From assembly GCA_022703445.1 (NCBI GenBank), contig JAKLDR010000003.1, forward strand, positions 100,407-140,942: DNA of 40,536 bases, read 5' to 3'. Positions 1 through 8,334 of this stretch are shown here, one piece after another. This stretch comes from Planctomycetota bacterium (GTDB lineage: Bacteria; Planctomycetota; SZUA-567; JAKLDR01). Made by a program: the position numbers and the translations under genes. The stretch's first letter is position 1, and the number at the start of each line of letters is the position of its first letter. The notes below the pieces were generated by a model, which had not been told where the DNA came from, did no database searches, and saw only the letters and a list, made by a program, of their open reading frames with translations.

Positions 1-2
1 TC

Positions 3-647
3 TACTCGCCGGCGGTGCGCAAGATCAAGAAGCTGATGGCCGACGGGGAGCTCGGGAAGGTCTTCTACATCAGTTCGCAGCGCCTGAACCTGGGGATCCA
101 CCAGCAGGACATCAACGTGGCCTGGGACCTCGCCCCCCACGACATCTCCATCATCCTGTACCTGCTGGACCAGCTGCCTGAGCATGTCAACTGTTCCGGA
201 CAGGCGCACCTGGCGAGCGGCATCGAAGACGTCACGGTGATGACCCTGAAGTTCGCCGACGGGCCCTTCGCCAGCATCCAGTCGAGCTGGCTGGACCCCA
301 ACAAGGTCCGGCGCACCACCATCGTGGGCAGCAGGAAGATGATCGTCTACGACGACATCGAGCCGCTGGAGAAGATCCGGATCTACGACAAGCGCGTTGA
401 AGCACCCCGCCAGTACGACTCCTTCGGTTCTTTCCCCTTCGCCTATCACTACGGCGACATGCTCGCGCCGCACATCGAGCAGGACGAACCCCTGCGCGTC
501 GAGTGTCAGCGCTTCGTGGACTGCGTCCGCAACGGCGAGCGCAGCGAATCCGGAGGGAGGGAGGGGCTCGCCGTGGTGCGCGTGCTGGAGGCGGCCAACG
601 AATCACTGCGCGACGGCGGCCACGCCATCCGCCTCCAGGCCGGCTAG
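3..647 (+). CDS. Gfo/Idh/MocA-family sugar dehydrogenase, C-terminal part (5' end outside window)
   Basis: The frame is open from the first bases of the window, so this is the C-terminal ~214 residues of a longer protein; the N-terminal NAD-binding Rossmann fold is missing. The segment reading WDLAPHDISIILYLL has the Asp and His typical of the substrate-binding half of Gfo/Idh/MocA oxidoreductases, and the rest looks like the C-terminal beta-sheet domain of that family. Known members of polysaccharide loci (WbpB/WlbA) oxidise C3 of a UDP-N-acetyl-hexosaminuronate. The WbpD-like acetyltransferase and WbpE-like aminotransferase at 6112-7780 make that role the best guess here. The next gene begins 30 bp downstream on the same strand, so it belongs to the same operon. 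Family assignment is firm; the substrate is inferred from context. Confidence 0.85.
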   Translation, partial: YSPAVRKIKKLMADGELGKVFYISSQRLNLGIHQQDINVAWDLAPHDISIILYLLDQLPEHVNCSGQAHLASGIEDVTVMTLKFADGPFASIQSSWLDPNKVRRTTIVGSRKMIVYDDIEPLEKIRIYDKRVEAPRQYDSFGSFPFAYHYGDMLAPHIEQDEPLRVECQRFVDCVRNGERSESGGREGLAVVRVLEAANESLRDGGHAIRLQAG

Positions 648-677
648 CCGCCGCGGGATTCGGAGGGAAGGAAGCCC

Positions 678-2030
678 ATGCCGACAGACCGCGCGGTGCT
701 GGCGCTGCTGGCCGCCAACCTCGCCGTGCTCGGCGCCGCCGGGGCGATCTGGCTCAGCAGCCGGCCGGCCGCCACGGTCTTCATCGCGCTGCTCTCCCCC
801 TGCTGCTCCTCGGTGCTGAAGGGCAACACCCCGGAGGCGGACTTGGTCGAGGGCGGCCTGGGCGGATACCTGCGCGTGGGCCTGCTCTGCGTTGCCGGGA
901 TGGCCGGACTGGCGGCCTGGGCGCGAAGCCGGACGGTCCGCCGGGACAGCCGGTTGCCCTGGCAGTTCCTGCTCCTGGGCGCGTTCCTGGTTGCCGCGCT
1001 GGCCTCCGCGACCTGGTCGGTGGACCCGTTCTACACGCTGATCAAGGCCGGATCCTTCGTGATGCTGGCCTTCTTCCTGCTGGGGGTTCTGGCCTGGAGC
1101 CGGCAGCCCGGGGGCTTGCCCCGGATCCTCAACGCGGTGTTCATATTCTTCTCCGTCTGGGCGCTGGCCAACCTGGCGACGGTATTCCTGTGGCCGGCCA
1201 GGGCCTGGTGGTGGAACGCCCCGGACCGGTTCCAGGGCCTGACCGACCATCCCAACAGCCTGGGCGGCTGCTGCATGGTGGCCTACACCATATTCCTCTG
1301 GCAGTTCCTGCGTCAGCACGGCCTGGCGCGACTGGCCGTCGGTGGGCTGTTGGCCGTTGCCGTGGCCATGCTGGTCATGTCCGGATCGCGCACCTCGATA
1401 GTGGGGGCGGCTGCGGGCGTCCTGGTGTTCCTGCTGGCCGTGGGGAAGCGCCGCTGGGCGCTGGCTTTCACCGTCGCGGCGCTCCTGGGCCTGGCCGTCC
1501 TGGCCGCCAGACCGCCGGATAGCTTCCAGCGCCAGTTCGGCGACGAATCGGCCGTCGGCCTCACCGGCCGCCCGGACATCTGGAACGCCTCCTGGCGGCT
1601 CTTCGCGCTGCGGCCGATGACCGGCTACGGCTTCGAGACCCAGAACAAGCTGCTCCAGGACCCCGAGTACCAGAAGGTCGCGGGCGTGAGCTGGACGGTG
1701 ATCGCCAACCAGTCCACCCACAACGGTTACCTGTCGGTTCTACTGGGGGCCGGACTTCCGGCCTTCCTGGTGTGGCTGGCGATCCTGCTGCTCCCCTACG
1801 TCCGCGTCTGGGGCCTGGCCGCCGGGCCGTCGCGCGCGGTGGTCCTGGCCATGATGACCATGAGCCTGCTCACCAATTTCGTCGAGTCGCTGATCACCGG
1901 AGGGTCCAGCATGCCCGCGCCGGTCTTCTGGATCGCCTGGGCACTGGGCGCAAGGCTCTGTGAACTGGCCGCGGCCCACCGGCCTGAACCCGCCGCGGAG
2001 CCGGAGCAGGAGGCCGCCTATGCTGCTTAG
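678..2030 (+). CDS. O-antigen ligase / Wzy-type polymerase family membrane protein
   Basis: A 450-residue protein made mostly of hydrophobic segments (about ten predicted by eye), with a longer periplasmic loop around residues 270-350. It carries the hallmarks of the O-antigen ligase family (WaaL/Wzy, PF04932 type): DHPNSLGG near residue 193, SGSRTS near residue 234, and GRPDIWNASW followed by GYGFET and a THNGYL segment in the large loop. Such proteins join or polymerise undecaprenyl-linked glycans on the periplasmic side of the inner membrane. The start ATG follows GGAGGGAAGG by a few bases. The gene overlaps the following glycosyltransferase by 11 bp. Ligase and polymerase cannot be told apart from sequence alone. 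Confidence 0.88.
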   Translation: MPTDRAVLALLAANLAVLGAAGAIWLSSRPAATVFIALLSPCCSSVLKGNTPEADLVEGGLGGYLRVGLLCVAGMAGLAAWARSRTVRRDSRLPWQFLLLGAFLVAALASATWSVDPFYTLIKAGSFVMLAFFLLGVLAWSRQPGGLPRILNAVFIFFSVWALANLATVFLWPARAWWWNAPDRFQGLTDHPNSLGGCCMVAYTIFLWQFLRQHGLARLAVGGLLAVAVAMLVMSGSRTSIVGAAAGVLVFLLAVGKRRWALAFTVAALLGLAVLAARPPDSFQRQFGDESAVGLTGRPDIWNASWRLFALRPMTGYGFETQNKLLQDPEYQKVAGVSWTVIANQSTHNGYLSVLLGAGLPAFLVWLAILLLPYVRVWGLAAGPSRAVVLAMMTMSLLTNFVESLITGGSSMPAPVFWIAWALGARLCELAAAHRPEPAAEPEQEAAYAA

Positions 2031-2925
2031 ACACGGGCCGTGGCGGCCCCCCCCCTCTCGCAAGTACGTGCTGGTCACCCCGGCCCGCAACGAGGAGGCC
2101 TACCTGCCCAGGACCATGGAGTCGGTGCTGGCCCAACGGGTCAAGCCCGCGCGCTGGGTCATCGTCAGCGACGGCTCGACCGACCGCACGGAGGCCATCG
2201 CCCGGCAGTACGCAGCCGGCAGCGATTTCGTCGAAGTGCTCCACAGGGAAGGCGGCCCGGACGCGGGCTTCGACTCCAAGGTCCGGGCTTTCCGGGCCGG
2301 CTGGCGGAGGCTGCGCCCGCTGGAGTTCGACTTCATCGGCAACCTGGATGCCGACGTGACCTTCGGGCCGGACTACTTCGAGCGGCTCATCGACGAGTTC
2401 GTCAGAAACCCGCGCCTGGGAGTCGGCGGCGGCTGGGTCTGCGAGAAGCGGCGCGGCGCCTTCCGCCCGCGCCCGGGCAACACCACCAGAGACGCCTCCG
2501 GCGCGGTCGAGATCTTCCGGCGCAGGTGCTTCGAGGAGATCGAAGGCTTCCCGGAACTGCGCTACGGCGGCGAGGACGCCGCCGCCCAGGCCGTGGCCCG
2601 GATGCACGGCTGGGAGGTGGCCTCCTTCCCGCACCTGCGCGTCCAGCACCACAAGACCCCCGGGTCGCAGCTGGCGCTCAACTGCCGCCTGCAGTTCCGG
2701 GAGGGGTTCCGGGACTACGTCCTGGGCTATCACCCGCTGTACCTGGCCGGCAAGTGCGTCCGGCGGGTGACCGTGCGGCCCTGGCTGCTGGGGAGCGCCT
2801 TCCGGCTCGGGGGCTACCTGTGGGCTCTGATGCGGCGGGTCAGGCAGGGGCTGGACCCGAAGGTCGTCGCCTTCGTCCGCCGGGAGCAGTTGGAGAGGAT
2901 CCGGGAATTGTGGGGGCAGACATGA
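2020..2925 (+). CDS. Glycosyltransferase family 2
   Basis: A 301-residue GT-A fold glycosyltransferase. The N-terminal strand VLVTPARNEE, the nucleotide-sugar motif SDGSTDRT near residues 50-57 and the metal-binding D110-A-D112 (GNLDADV) are classic GT2 features. A later GGEDAA stretch fits the acceptor/catalytic region. There is no membrane segment, so it probably acts on the cytoplasmic face on a lipid-linked acceptor. I placed the start at the ATG inside the end of the upstream ligase gene because GGAGCAGGAGG precedes it; a longer frame upstream lacks such a site. Its stop overlaps the start of the next gene by four bases (ATGA). The sugar transferred is unknown. Confidence 0.9.
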   Translation: MLLRHGPWRPPPSRKYVLVTPARNEEAYLPRTMESVLAQRVKPARWVIVSDGSTDRTEAIARQYAAGSDFVEVLHREGGPDAGFDSKVRAFRAGWRRLRPLEFDFIGNLDADVTFGPDYFERLIDEFVRNPRLGVGGGWVCEKRRGAFRPRPGNTTRDASGAVEIFRRRCFEEIEGFPELRYGGEDAAAQAVARMHGWEVASFPHLRVQHHKTPGSQLALNCRLQFREGFRDYVLGYHPLYLAGKCVRRVTVRPWLLGSAFRLGGYLWALMRRVRQGLDPKVVAFVRREQLERIRELWGQT

Positions 2926-4109
2926 TCCGCGCCTGCATGGTGGTCTTCTCGCACTATCCCGCTGATCCGCGGGTGCGCCGGGAAGCCGAGGCCCTGGCCG
3001 ACGAGGGAACCGAGGTGGACGTGGTCTGCCTCGCCGGGCCGGGTGCTCCCAGGCGCGAGACCGTCCGCGGGGTGCGGGTATTCCGGCTGCCCGTGACCCA
3101 GCGCCGCGGGGGCAAACTCCGTTACCTGTGGGAGTACGCCAGCTTCCTGCTCATGGCCTTCTGCACGGTCTCCTGGCTCCACCTGGTCAGGCGCTACCGG
3201 CTGGTGCACGTTCACAACATGCCCGACGTGCTGGTCTTCACCGCGCTTCTGCCCAGGCTGACCGGAGCCAAGGTGGTCCTGGACCTGCATGACCCGATGC
3301 CCGAAGTCTTCATGACCAAGTACGGCCTGGGTGCGAACCATCCGGTCCTCATGCTGCTGCGCCTCCTGGAGCGCTGCAGCATCGCCATGGCCAACCTGGT
3401 GCTGACCCCCAACATCTCATTCCAGAACCTGTTCGTTTCGCGGGGCTGCCCGGAGCGCAAGATAGCCATCGTCATGAACAGCCCGCAGGAGACCGTCTTC
3501 CGGCCGGCCCCGGCCGGCGACGGCGCCCGGCCTGGCGGTGATGGCCGGCGCGTGCTCATGTACCATGGGACCATAGTCGAACGCCACGGGCTGGACACCG
3601 CGCTGGAGGCCCTGGACCGTCTGCGCGAGGAACTGCCCGGGATTTCCTTCCAGGTCTACGGTGACGGGGATTTCGTGGAGGCCTTTCAGCGCCGGGTCGG
3701 GGAGCTTCGGCTCGAGGGCGCAGTCGCCTATCACGGCCGGGTCAGCCTGGAGCGCATAGCCGCCGCGATCCCGGCCATCGATGTCGGGGTGATCCCCAAC
3801 AAACGCAGCGTCTTCACCGATCTGAACCTGCCCACCCGGATCTTCGAGTACCTGGCCATGGGCAAGCCGGTGGTCGCCCCGCGCACCCACGGAGTGCGCG
3901 ACTACTTCGACGAGAACTCGCTCTTCCTCTTCGAACCCGGGGATGCCGGCAGCCTGGCGGCCGCCATCCGTCGGGCGCTGGCCGCGCCGGAGCGCGAACG
4001 CGCGGTGATTGAACGCGGTCAGGCCGTGTATCGCCGGCACCGCTGGGAAGTCGAGCGCCGGCACTTCGTGAACCGCCTGAGCCTGCTGGCCCGGGGGGCA
4101 CCGGGGTGA
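2922..4109 (+). CDS. Glycosyltransferase family 4 (GT-B)
   Basis: A 395-residue GT-B glycosyltransferase. The N-terminal domain starts with MIRACMVVFSHYPADPRVRRE, typical of GT4 enzymes of exopolysaccharide loci, and continues with VHVHNMPD and LDLHDPMPE. The C-terminal domain has YHGTIVERHGLD, VYGDGDF, and the donor-binding stretch PTRIFEYLAMGKPVVAPR. The start ATG overlaps the previous stop as ATGA, and the stop overlaps the next GTG start as GTGA, so translation is probably coupled. It should add one sugar to the growing repeat unit on the cytoplasmic face. Donor and acceptor are not readable from sequence. Confidence 0.92.
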   Translation: MIRACMVVFSHYPADPRVRREAEALADEGTEVDVVCLAGPGAPRRETVRGVRVFRLPVTQRRGGKLRYLWEYASFLLMAFCTVSWLHLVRRYRLVHVHNMPDVLVFTALLPRLTGAKVVLDLHDPMPEVFMTKYGLGANHPVLMLLRLLERCSIAMANLVLTPNISFQNLFVSRGCPERKIAIVMNSPQETVFRPAPAGDGARPGGDGRRVLMYHGTIVERHGLDTALEALDRLREELPGISFQVYGDGDFVEAFQRRVGELRLEGAVAYHGRVSLERIAAAIPAIDVGVIPNKRSVFTDLNLPTRIFEYLAMGKPVVAPRTHGVRDYFDENSLFLFEPGDAGSLAAAIRRALAAPERERAVIERGQAVYRRHRWEVERRHFVNRLSLLARGAPG

Positions 4110-5014
4110 GCGCCGGCGAGCTCCTCTATCGGGTTCTGTTGCTGGCGGTCAGCGCCGGCTGGTGGCTGCCGATGTGGCTGTCCGGGCGCCTCCGGGCGCT
4201 GGCGGGCCTGGACGACTCCCGCTGCGTGGCGCTCTACTATCACACCGTGCGGCAGACCGACCGCGCACGTTTCGCCTGGCAGATGGACGAACTCCTGCGC
4301 CTGGCCCGGCCGGTCGCGGCGGATGCCGCCGAGTTCCCCGCCGACGACCGCCGGCCATGCGCCATGGTCACCTTCGATGACGGCTTCCGCTGCGTGGTCC
4401 GCAACGCACTGCCCGAGCTGCTGCGGCGGGGGATTCCCGCGGTGCTCTTCGTGCCGGCCGGCTGCCTGGGGACCGGCCCGGCCTGGCTGGCCGGGAGCGC
4501 CCACTCCGACGCCGGCGAGGAGGTCCTGAGCGCCGACGAACTCCGCATGCTGCCCCGGGAGCTGGTCCGGGTGGGCTCGCACTCGCTCGACCACGTCCGC
4601 CTCCCGACCCTGTCCGACGAGGATCTCCGGCGGCAGTTGCGCGAGTCCCGCCTGCGGCTCGAGCACGCGGTGGGCGGGCCAGTGACGCTCTTGAGCCCGC
4701 CGCACGGAGCCTGCGACGCCAGGGTCATCAACCTGGCCCGCGAGGCGGGTTACACCCGCGTCTTCACCATCAAGCCGGAACTGGTCCGCCCCGCCAACGG
4801 CCGGATCGATTGCGGACGCTGCCTGGTCAGGCCCACTGACTGGCGCCTGGAGTTCCGGCTCAAGGTGCTGGGCGCCTACTCGTGGCTGCCGGTGGCCGGA
4901 GGCATCCATGGCCGGCTGGCTTCGGCACTCGGAATAAGGAGCGATCATGCTGAACGAACTCAAGGTGCAGGATCTTGGCCAGGGCTATCGGGTGCAATGC
5001 GGAACCTGCGATGA
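4106..5014 (+). CDS. Polysaccharide deacetylase-family protein (NodB homology)
   Basis: A 302-residue protein with a hydrophobic N-terminus (LLYRVLLLAVSAGWWLPMWL) that could anchor it in the membrane, then a NodB/polysaccharide deacetylase domain. The catalytic TFDDGF has D91 and D92, and HSLDH supplies the metal-ligand pair H159 and H163. SPPHG near residue 198 takes the place of the usual YPxG-like motif. Members remove N-acetyl groups from glycans, a common maturation step for exopolysaccharides. The GTG start overlaps the GT4 stop by four bases. The 3' end overlaps the next gene by 68 bp, an unusually long overlap for this operon. The catalytic set looks complete. Confidence 0.88.
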   Translation: MSAGELLYRVLLLAVSAGWWLPMWLSGRLRALAGLDDSRCVALYYHTVRQTDRARFAWQMDELLRLARPVAADAAEFPADDRRPCAMVTFDDGFRCVVRNALPELLRRGIPAVLFVPAGCLGTGPAWLAGSAHSDAGEEVLSADELRMLPRELVRVGSHSLDHVRLPTLSDEDLRRQLRESRLRLEHAVGGPVTLLSPPHGACDARVINLAREAGYTRVFTIKPELVRPANGRIDCGRCLVRPTDWRLEFRLKVLGAYSWLPVAGGIHGRLASALGIRSDHAERTQGAGSWPGLSGAMRNLR

Positions 5015-6119
5015 GGCCGAGTGGAACCCGATCCTGCTGGGCTTCGACGACGCGGTGCTCTATCAGACCTGGGCTTACGGCGCGACGCGCTGGGGGGCGC
5101 GTAACCTGGGCCACGTGGTGGTCAGCCGGGACGGCCAGGCCATGGCCGCGGCCCAGGTCCGCCTGACCCGGGTGCCCGCGCTGGGCGTGGGAGTGGCCTA
5201 CTCCGCCTGGGGGCCCATGTGCCGGCCGCGCGGCGGCGGCGGCGACCTAGGGAATTACCGGCGGATCCTCCGCGGGCTGCGCCAGGCTTACTCGCGGCAG
5301 CTGGGGCTCAGCCTGCGGCTGCGGCCTCAGGACCGTCAGGACGGAGGCGATGCCGAGGCCGTCCGCCGGCTGCTCACCGAGGAGGGCTTCGCCCACCAGG
5401 GGGCGGTGGAGCACTACCAGACCATCGAGATGGACGTGTCCGGCCCGCCGGACCGGCTCCGCGGCACCCTGGGCCGCTCCTGGAAGCAGCAGCTCAGGCG
5501 CGGCGAAGGGGAGGGGCTGGAGATCCAGGAGGGGACCGGGCCCGAGCTGTACCGCGCCTTCCTGCGGCTCTACGCCGAGATGAAGGAGCGCAAGCAGTTC
5601 GTGGCCTTTGTGGACTCCCGCGAGATGGAGTCCGTACAGGAGCGCCTGCCCGAGGCGCTCAAGATGCGCATCACCCTGTGCTCGGCCGGCGGCGAGCCGG
5701 TGTCCGCGCTGGTCTACTCCGCTCTGGGCGACACGGCGGTGGGCATCCTGGCCGCCACCGGGCCGAGGGGCCGGGAGTTGCGCGCCGGCTACGTCATGTG
5801 GTGGCGGACGGTCGAGACGCTCAACCGGCGCGGCTTCCGACGGTTCGACCTCGGCGGGGTGGACTTCGAGCGCTCACCAGGTCCGGCCCGGTTCAAGCAG
5901 GGCCTGGCCGGCAAGTCCGGCAGGCCGGTGGAGCACCTCGGGCAGTTTGACGCGCCCGGCGGCGCCCTGAGCCGCCTCTGCCTGGGGGTGGGCTCTGCGC
6001 TGCACAGCGCCTACCGGCGGATGCGTCTGCGGGTCAATGGGCGGCCGCACAACGTGGCGGGGGCGCCCGCGGCGGCCGTCGCGGCCGAGGCCGGCGGAAA
6101 GGAGGGCGTCGATGGATAG
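4947..6119 (+). CDS. FemAB / BioF2-like GNAT acyltransferase
   Basis: A 390-residue protein of the FemAB-like double-GNAT class (PF13480 type). Visible features are SWKQQLRRGEGEGLE (residues ~173-187), LYAEMKERKQF near residue 210, and the C-terminal block RGFRRFDLGGVDFERSPGPA followed by FKQGLAGK, which matches the FDLGG...FK pattern of the family. Family members transfer amino acids or acyl groups onto glycans or peptidoglycan precursors; related proteins are regular neighbours of exosortase A loci. The start ATG follows AAGGAG inside the deacetylase gene. It overlaps the following acetyltransferase gene by 8 bp. The actual donor (aminoacyl-tRNA or acyl-CoA/ACP) cannot be read from the sequence. 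Confidence 0.82.
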   Translation: MLNELKVQDLGQGYRVQCGTCDEAEWNPILLGFDDAVLYQTWAYGATRWGARNLGHVVVSRDGQAMAAAQVRLTRVPALGVGVAYSAWGPMCRPRGGGGDLGNYRRILRGLRQAYSRQLGLSLRLRPQDRQDGGDAEAVRRLLTEEGFAHQGAVEHYQTIEMDVSGPPDRLRGTLGRSWKQQLRRGEGEGLEIQEGTGPELYRAFLRLYAEMKERKQFVAFVDSREMESVQERLPEALKMRITLCSAGGEPVSALVYSALGDTAVGILAATGPRGRELRAGYVMWWRTVETLNRRGFRRFDLGGVDFERSPGPARFKQGLAGKSGRPVEHLGQFDAPGGALSRLCLGVGSALHSAYRRMRLRVNGRPHNVAGAPAAAVAAEAGGKEGVDG

Positions 6120-6645
6120 CCAGCTGCAGACCTTCCAGCGCGTGGCTCCGGACGTCAAGCTGGGGCACAACGTGCGCATCTTCGGGTTCGTCAACCTCTA
6201 CGGCTGCGAGATCGGTGACAACACGCGCATCGGCACCTTCGTGGAGATCCAGAAGGGCGCGCGCGTGGGGAGCAACTGCAAACTGCAGAGCCACTCCTTC
6301 ATCTGCGAGGGGGTGACCATCGAAGATGACTGTTTCATCGGCCACAACGTGACCTTCATCAACGACCTCTACCCGCGGGCCACCCGGGCCGACGGCGGCC
6401 TCCAGGGCGATGACGACTGGCGGTGCGTGCCGACGCTCGTACAGCGCGGGGCCTCGGTCGGCTCGAGCTCCACCATCCTGGCCGGAGTGACCATCGGCCA
6501 GGGGGCGATAGTCGGCGCCGGCAGCGTAGTCACCCGGGATGTGCCTCCGGGGACCATCGTGGCCGGCAATCCCGCGAGAGTGCTCCGGAAAGTCCCCGCC
6601 GGAAACCCGAATGAGGAGGCGACCCATGCACGTACCGTTTCTTGA
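6112..6645 (+). CDS. Hexapeptide-repeat sugar N-acetyltransferase (WbpD/WlbB-like)
   Basis: A 177-residue left-handed beta-helix acyltransferase. The isoleucine-patch hexapeptide pattern runs through most of the protein (VKLGHNVRIFGF, CEIGDNTRIGTFVEI, ARVGSNCKLQSH, VTIEDDCFIGHNVTF, ASVGSSSTILAG, VTIGQGAIVGAGSVV). It ends in PGTIVAGNPARVLRK, typical of WbpD/WlbB enzymes that acetylate the 3-amino group of UDP-2-acetamido-3-amino sugars. The ATG follows GGAGG and overlaps the FemAB-like stop by 8 bp; an upstream in-frame ATG lies inside the previous gene without a site. With the Gfo/Idh dehydrogenase and DegT aminotransferase of the same operon it completes a 3-acetamido-sugar pathway. Confidence 0.88.
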   Translation: MDSQLQTFQRVAPDVKLGHNVRIFGFVNLYGCEIGDNTRIGTFVEIQKGARVGSNCKLQSHSFICEGVTIEDDCFIGHNVTFINDLYPRATRADGGLQGDDDWRCVPTLVQRGASVGSSSTILAGVTIGQGAIVGAGSVVTRDVPPGTIVAGNPARVLRKVPAGNPNEEATHARTVS

Positions 6646-7780
6646 CCTCAAGGCGCAGTACCAGACGATCCGCAGCGAGGTTGGACCGGCGATCAGCCAG
6701 GTGCTGACCGACGCGGCCTTTGCCGGCGGACCGTACGTCGAGAAGTTCGAGAGCGAGTTCGCGGCCTTCACCGGGACGGCCCACGCCGTGGGCGTCTCCA
6801 GCGGCACCTCGGCGCTGTGGCTGGCGCTCCTGGGGCTGGGCGTGGGACCGGGCGACGAGGTCATCACCGTGCCCAACACCTTCATGGCCACCGCCGAGGC
6901 CATCAGCATGGCCGGGGCCCGGCCGGTGTTCGTCGACGTCGAGGCCGAGACCTGCACCATGTCTCCCGAGCAGCTTCGGGGGGCGATCACCCCGCGGACC
7001 GCGGCAATCATCCCGGTGCACCTCTTCGGCCAGACCGCCGACATGGGCCCGATCCTGGAAATCGCCCGGGAACATGATCTGCCGGTCATCGAGGACGCCG
7101 CCCAGGCCCACGGGGCCGCCTACCGGGGGCGCCCGGCCGGCTCGCTCGGCCGCGCCGGATGTTTCAGCTTCTATCCGGGAAAGAACCTGGGCGCCTACGG
7201 CGAGGCCGGAGCGGTGGTCACCAACGACGCCGACCTGGCCGGGCGCCTGCGCATGCTCCGCGACCACGGCCAGTCCCGCAAGTACCATCACAGGCTGATC
7301 GGCTGGAACGGCCGGATGGACGGCATCCAGGGCGCGGTGCTCAGCGTCAAGCTCAAGCGCCTGGAGGGCTGGAACGAGGCGCGCCGGGCCCATGCCCGGA
7401 GCTACGGGGAGCTGCTCAGGGACCTCGACGGGCTGGTCGCGCCCCGGGAGGCCGCCGGCCGCAGGCACATCTACCACGTCTACGCCGTGCGCGTCGGCGG
7501 CCGCGACTGGCTGATGAAGCGGCTGGCCCAGGCCGACGTCCACTGCGCCATCCACTACCCGGTGCCGGTGCACCTGCAGGAGGCCTACGCCTTCCTCGGC
7601 CTGGGACGGGGCAGCTATCCGGTGGCCGAACGCTGCGCCGACGAGTTCCTGTCGCTGCCCATGTTCCCCGAACTCTCCGACGAGCAGGTGGACTTCGTCT
7701 GCGCGGAGCTGAAGCAGGCGTTGGCGGAGTCGCCCCAGGTGCCGTGCGCCGCGGTCGCCTCAGGGGCACTGGTGCACTGA
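6626..7780 (+). CDS. DegT/DnrJ/EryC1-family sugar aminotransferase (WbpE-like)
   Basis: A 384-residue PLP-dependent nucleotide-sugar aminotransferase. Recognisable blocks are FLDLKAQY at the N-terminus, GVSSGTSAL (phosphate binding, ~56-64), VPNTFMATAEA, IIPVHLFGQ, IEDAAQAHGA (cofactor Asp), and SFYPGKNLGAYGEAGA with K186 as the lysine that should hold PLP. The C-terminal IHYPVPVHLQ is also typical. WbpE-type enzymes convert a 3-keto UDP-sugar to the 3-amino sugar, between the dehydrogenase and acetyltransferase steps encoded in this operon. The start follows GAGGAGGC inside the acetyltransferase gene, giving a 20-bp overlap. It is probably the last gene of the operon: spacing then opens and base composition changes. 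Confidence 0.92.
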   Translation: MHVPFLDLKAQYQTIRSEVGPAISQVLTDAAFAGGPYVEKFESEFAAFTGTAHAVGVSSGTSALWLALLGLGVGPGDEVITVPNTFMATAEAISMAGARPVFVDVEAETCTMSPEQLRGAITPRTAAIIPVHLFGQTADMGPILEIAREHDLPVIEDAAQAHGAAYRGRPAGSLGRAGCFSFYPGKNLGAYGEAGAVVTNDADLAGRLRMLRDHGQSRKYHHRLIGWNGRMDGIQGAVLSVKLKRLEGWNEARRAHARSYGELLRDLDGLVAPREAAGRRHIYHVYAVRVGGRDWLMKRLAQADVHCAIHYPVPVHLQEAYAFLGLGRGSYPVAERCADEFLSLPMFPELSDEQVDFVCAELKQALAESPQVPCAAVASGALVH

Positions 7781-7829
7781 AGACACAACGGTCATCCGGG
7801 GAATGCCGATGGGATGTCTGGAGGAGAAC

Positions 7830-8273
7830 TTGCTTCGGAAGAATGAGAGCGTCAGGCACGATTATGTCGTCGACAGGGAGATCATGCAGCATTTCGGGGA
7901 AACGTTCGATGATTTCACCCTGCTGCATTACAGCGACGACTACGCGAGAAGGGTGGGCTTCGAGCGCACTCCCGTCCAGGGCGCCCTCGTATCCGCCATC
8001 ATCGTGAAGTCGATCGTGCGGGCCTTCGGCGATTCCGCGATACTGAGGGTGCACAACCTTGAGTTCCATAGACCCATCTATCCGGGCAGCAGGATCGTTG
8101 TGGAGCTGCACGTTCTCGAGAATCTCAAAAACAAGCTGGTCACCTTGAGGTCAAGGGTCTATGTCGGGGACAAGCTTCACTTTGAAGGCATGACGAAGAT
8201 CAAGACCTTCGAGGACATTGGAGCGGCCTCAATGGATCCGGCCAGGGCCGGATGCCGCACGTTCTGCTCTTGA
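7830..8273 (+). CDS. MaoC-like hotdog-fold dehydratase/hydratase
   Basis: A ~147-residue hotdog-fold protein like MaoC/(R)-specific enoyl-CoA hydratases. The motif FDDFTLLHYSDDYARRVGFE keeps the catalytic Asp-x4-His spacing of that family, and TPVQGALVSAI corresponds to the helix that follows. I chose TTG because GGAGGAG lies just upstream; in-frame ATG codons at 7803 and 7809 are alternatives that add up to nine residues. By eye its coding sequence is poorer in GC, with more A- and T-ending codons than either neighbour, suggesting a separate origin. Its substrate is unknown; it might act on an acyl chain or polyketide-like group used to decorate the polysaccharide. Confidence 0.78.
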   Translation: MLRKNESVRHDYVVDREIMQHFGETFDDFTLLHYSDDYARRVGFERTPVQGALVSAIIVKSIVRAFGDSAILRVHNLEFHRPIYPGSRIVVELHVLENLKNKLVTLRSRVYVGDKLHFEGMTKIKTFEDIGAASMDPARAGCRTFCS

Positions 8274-8334
8274 GACCGCGGGACGGAAACGGCGGGAGTG
8301 GGAGTTTGATGAACGGCTGAAGAGGAGACGAGCC

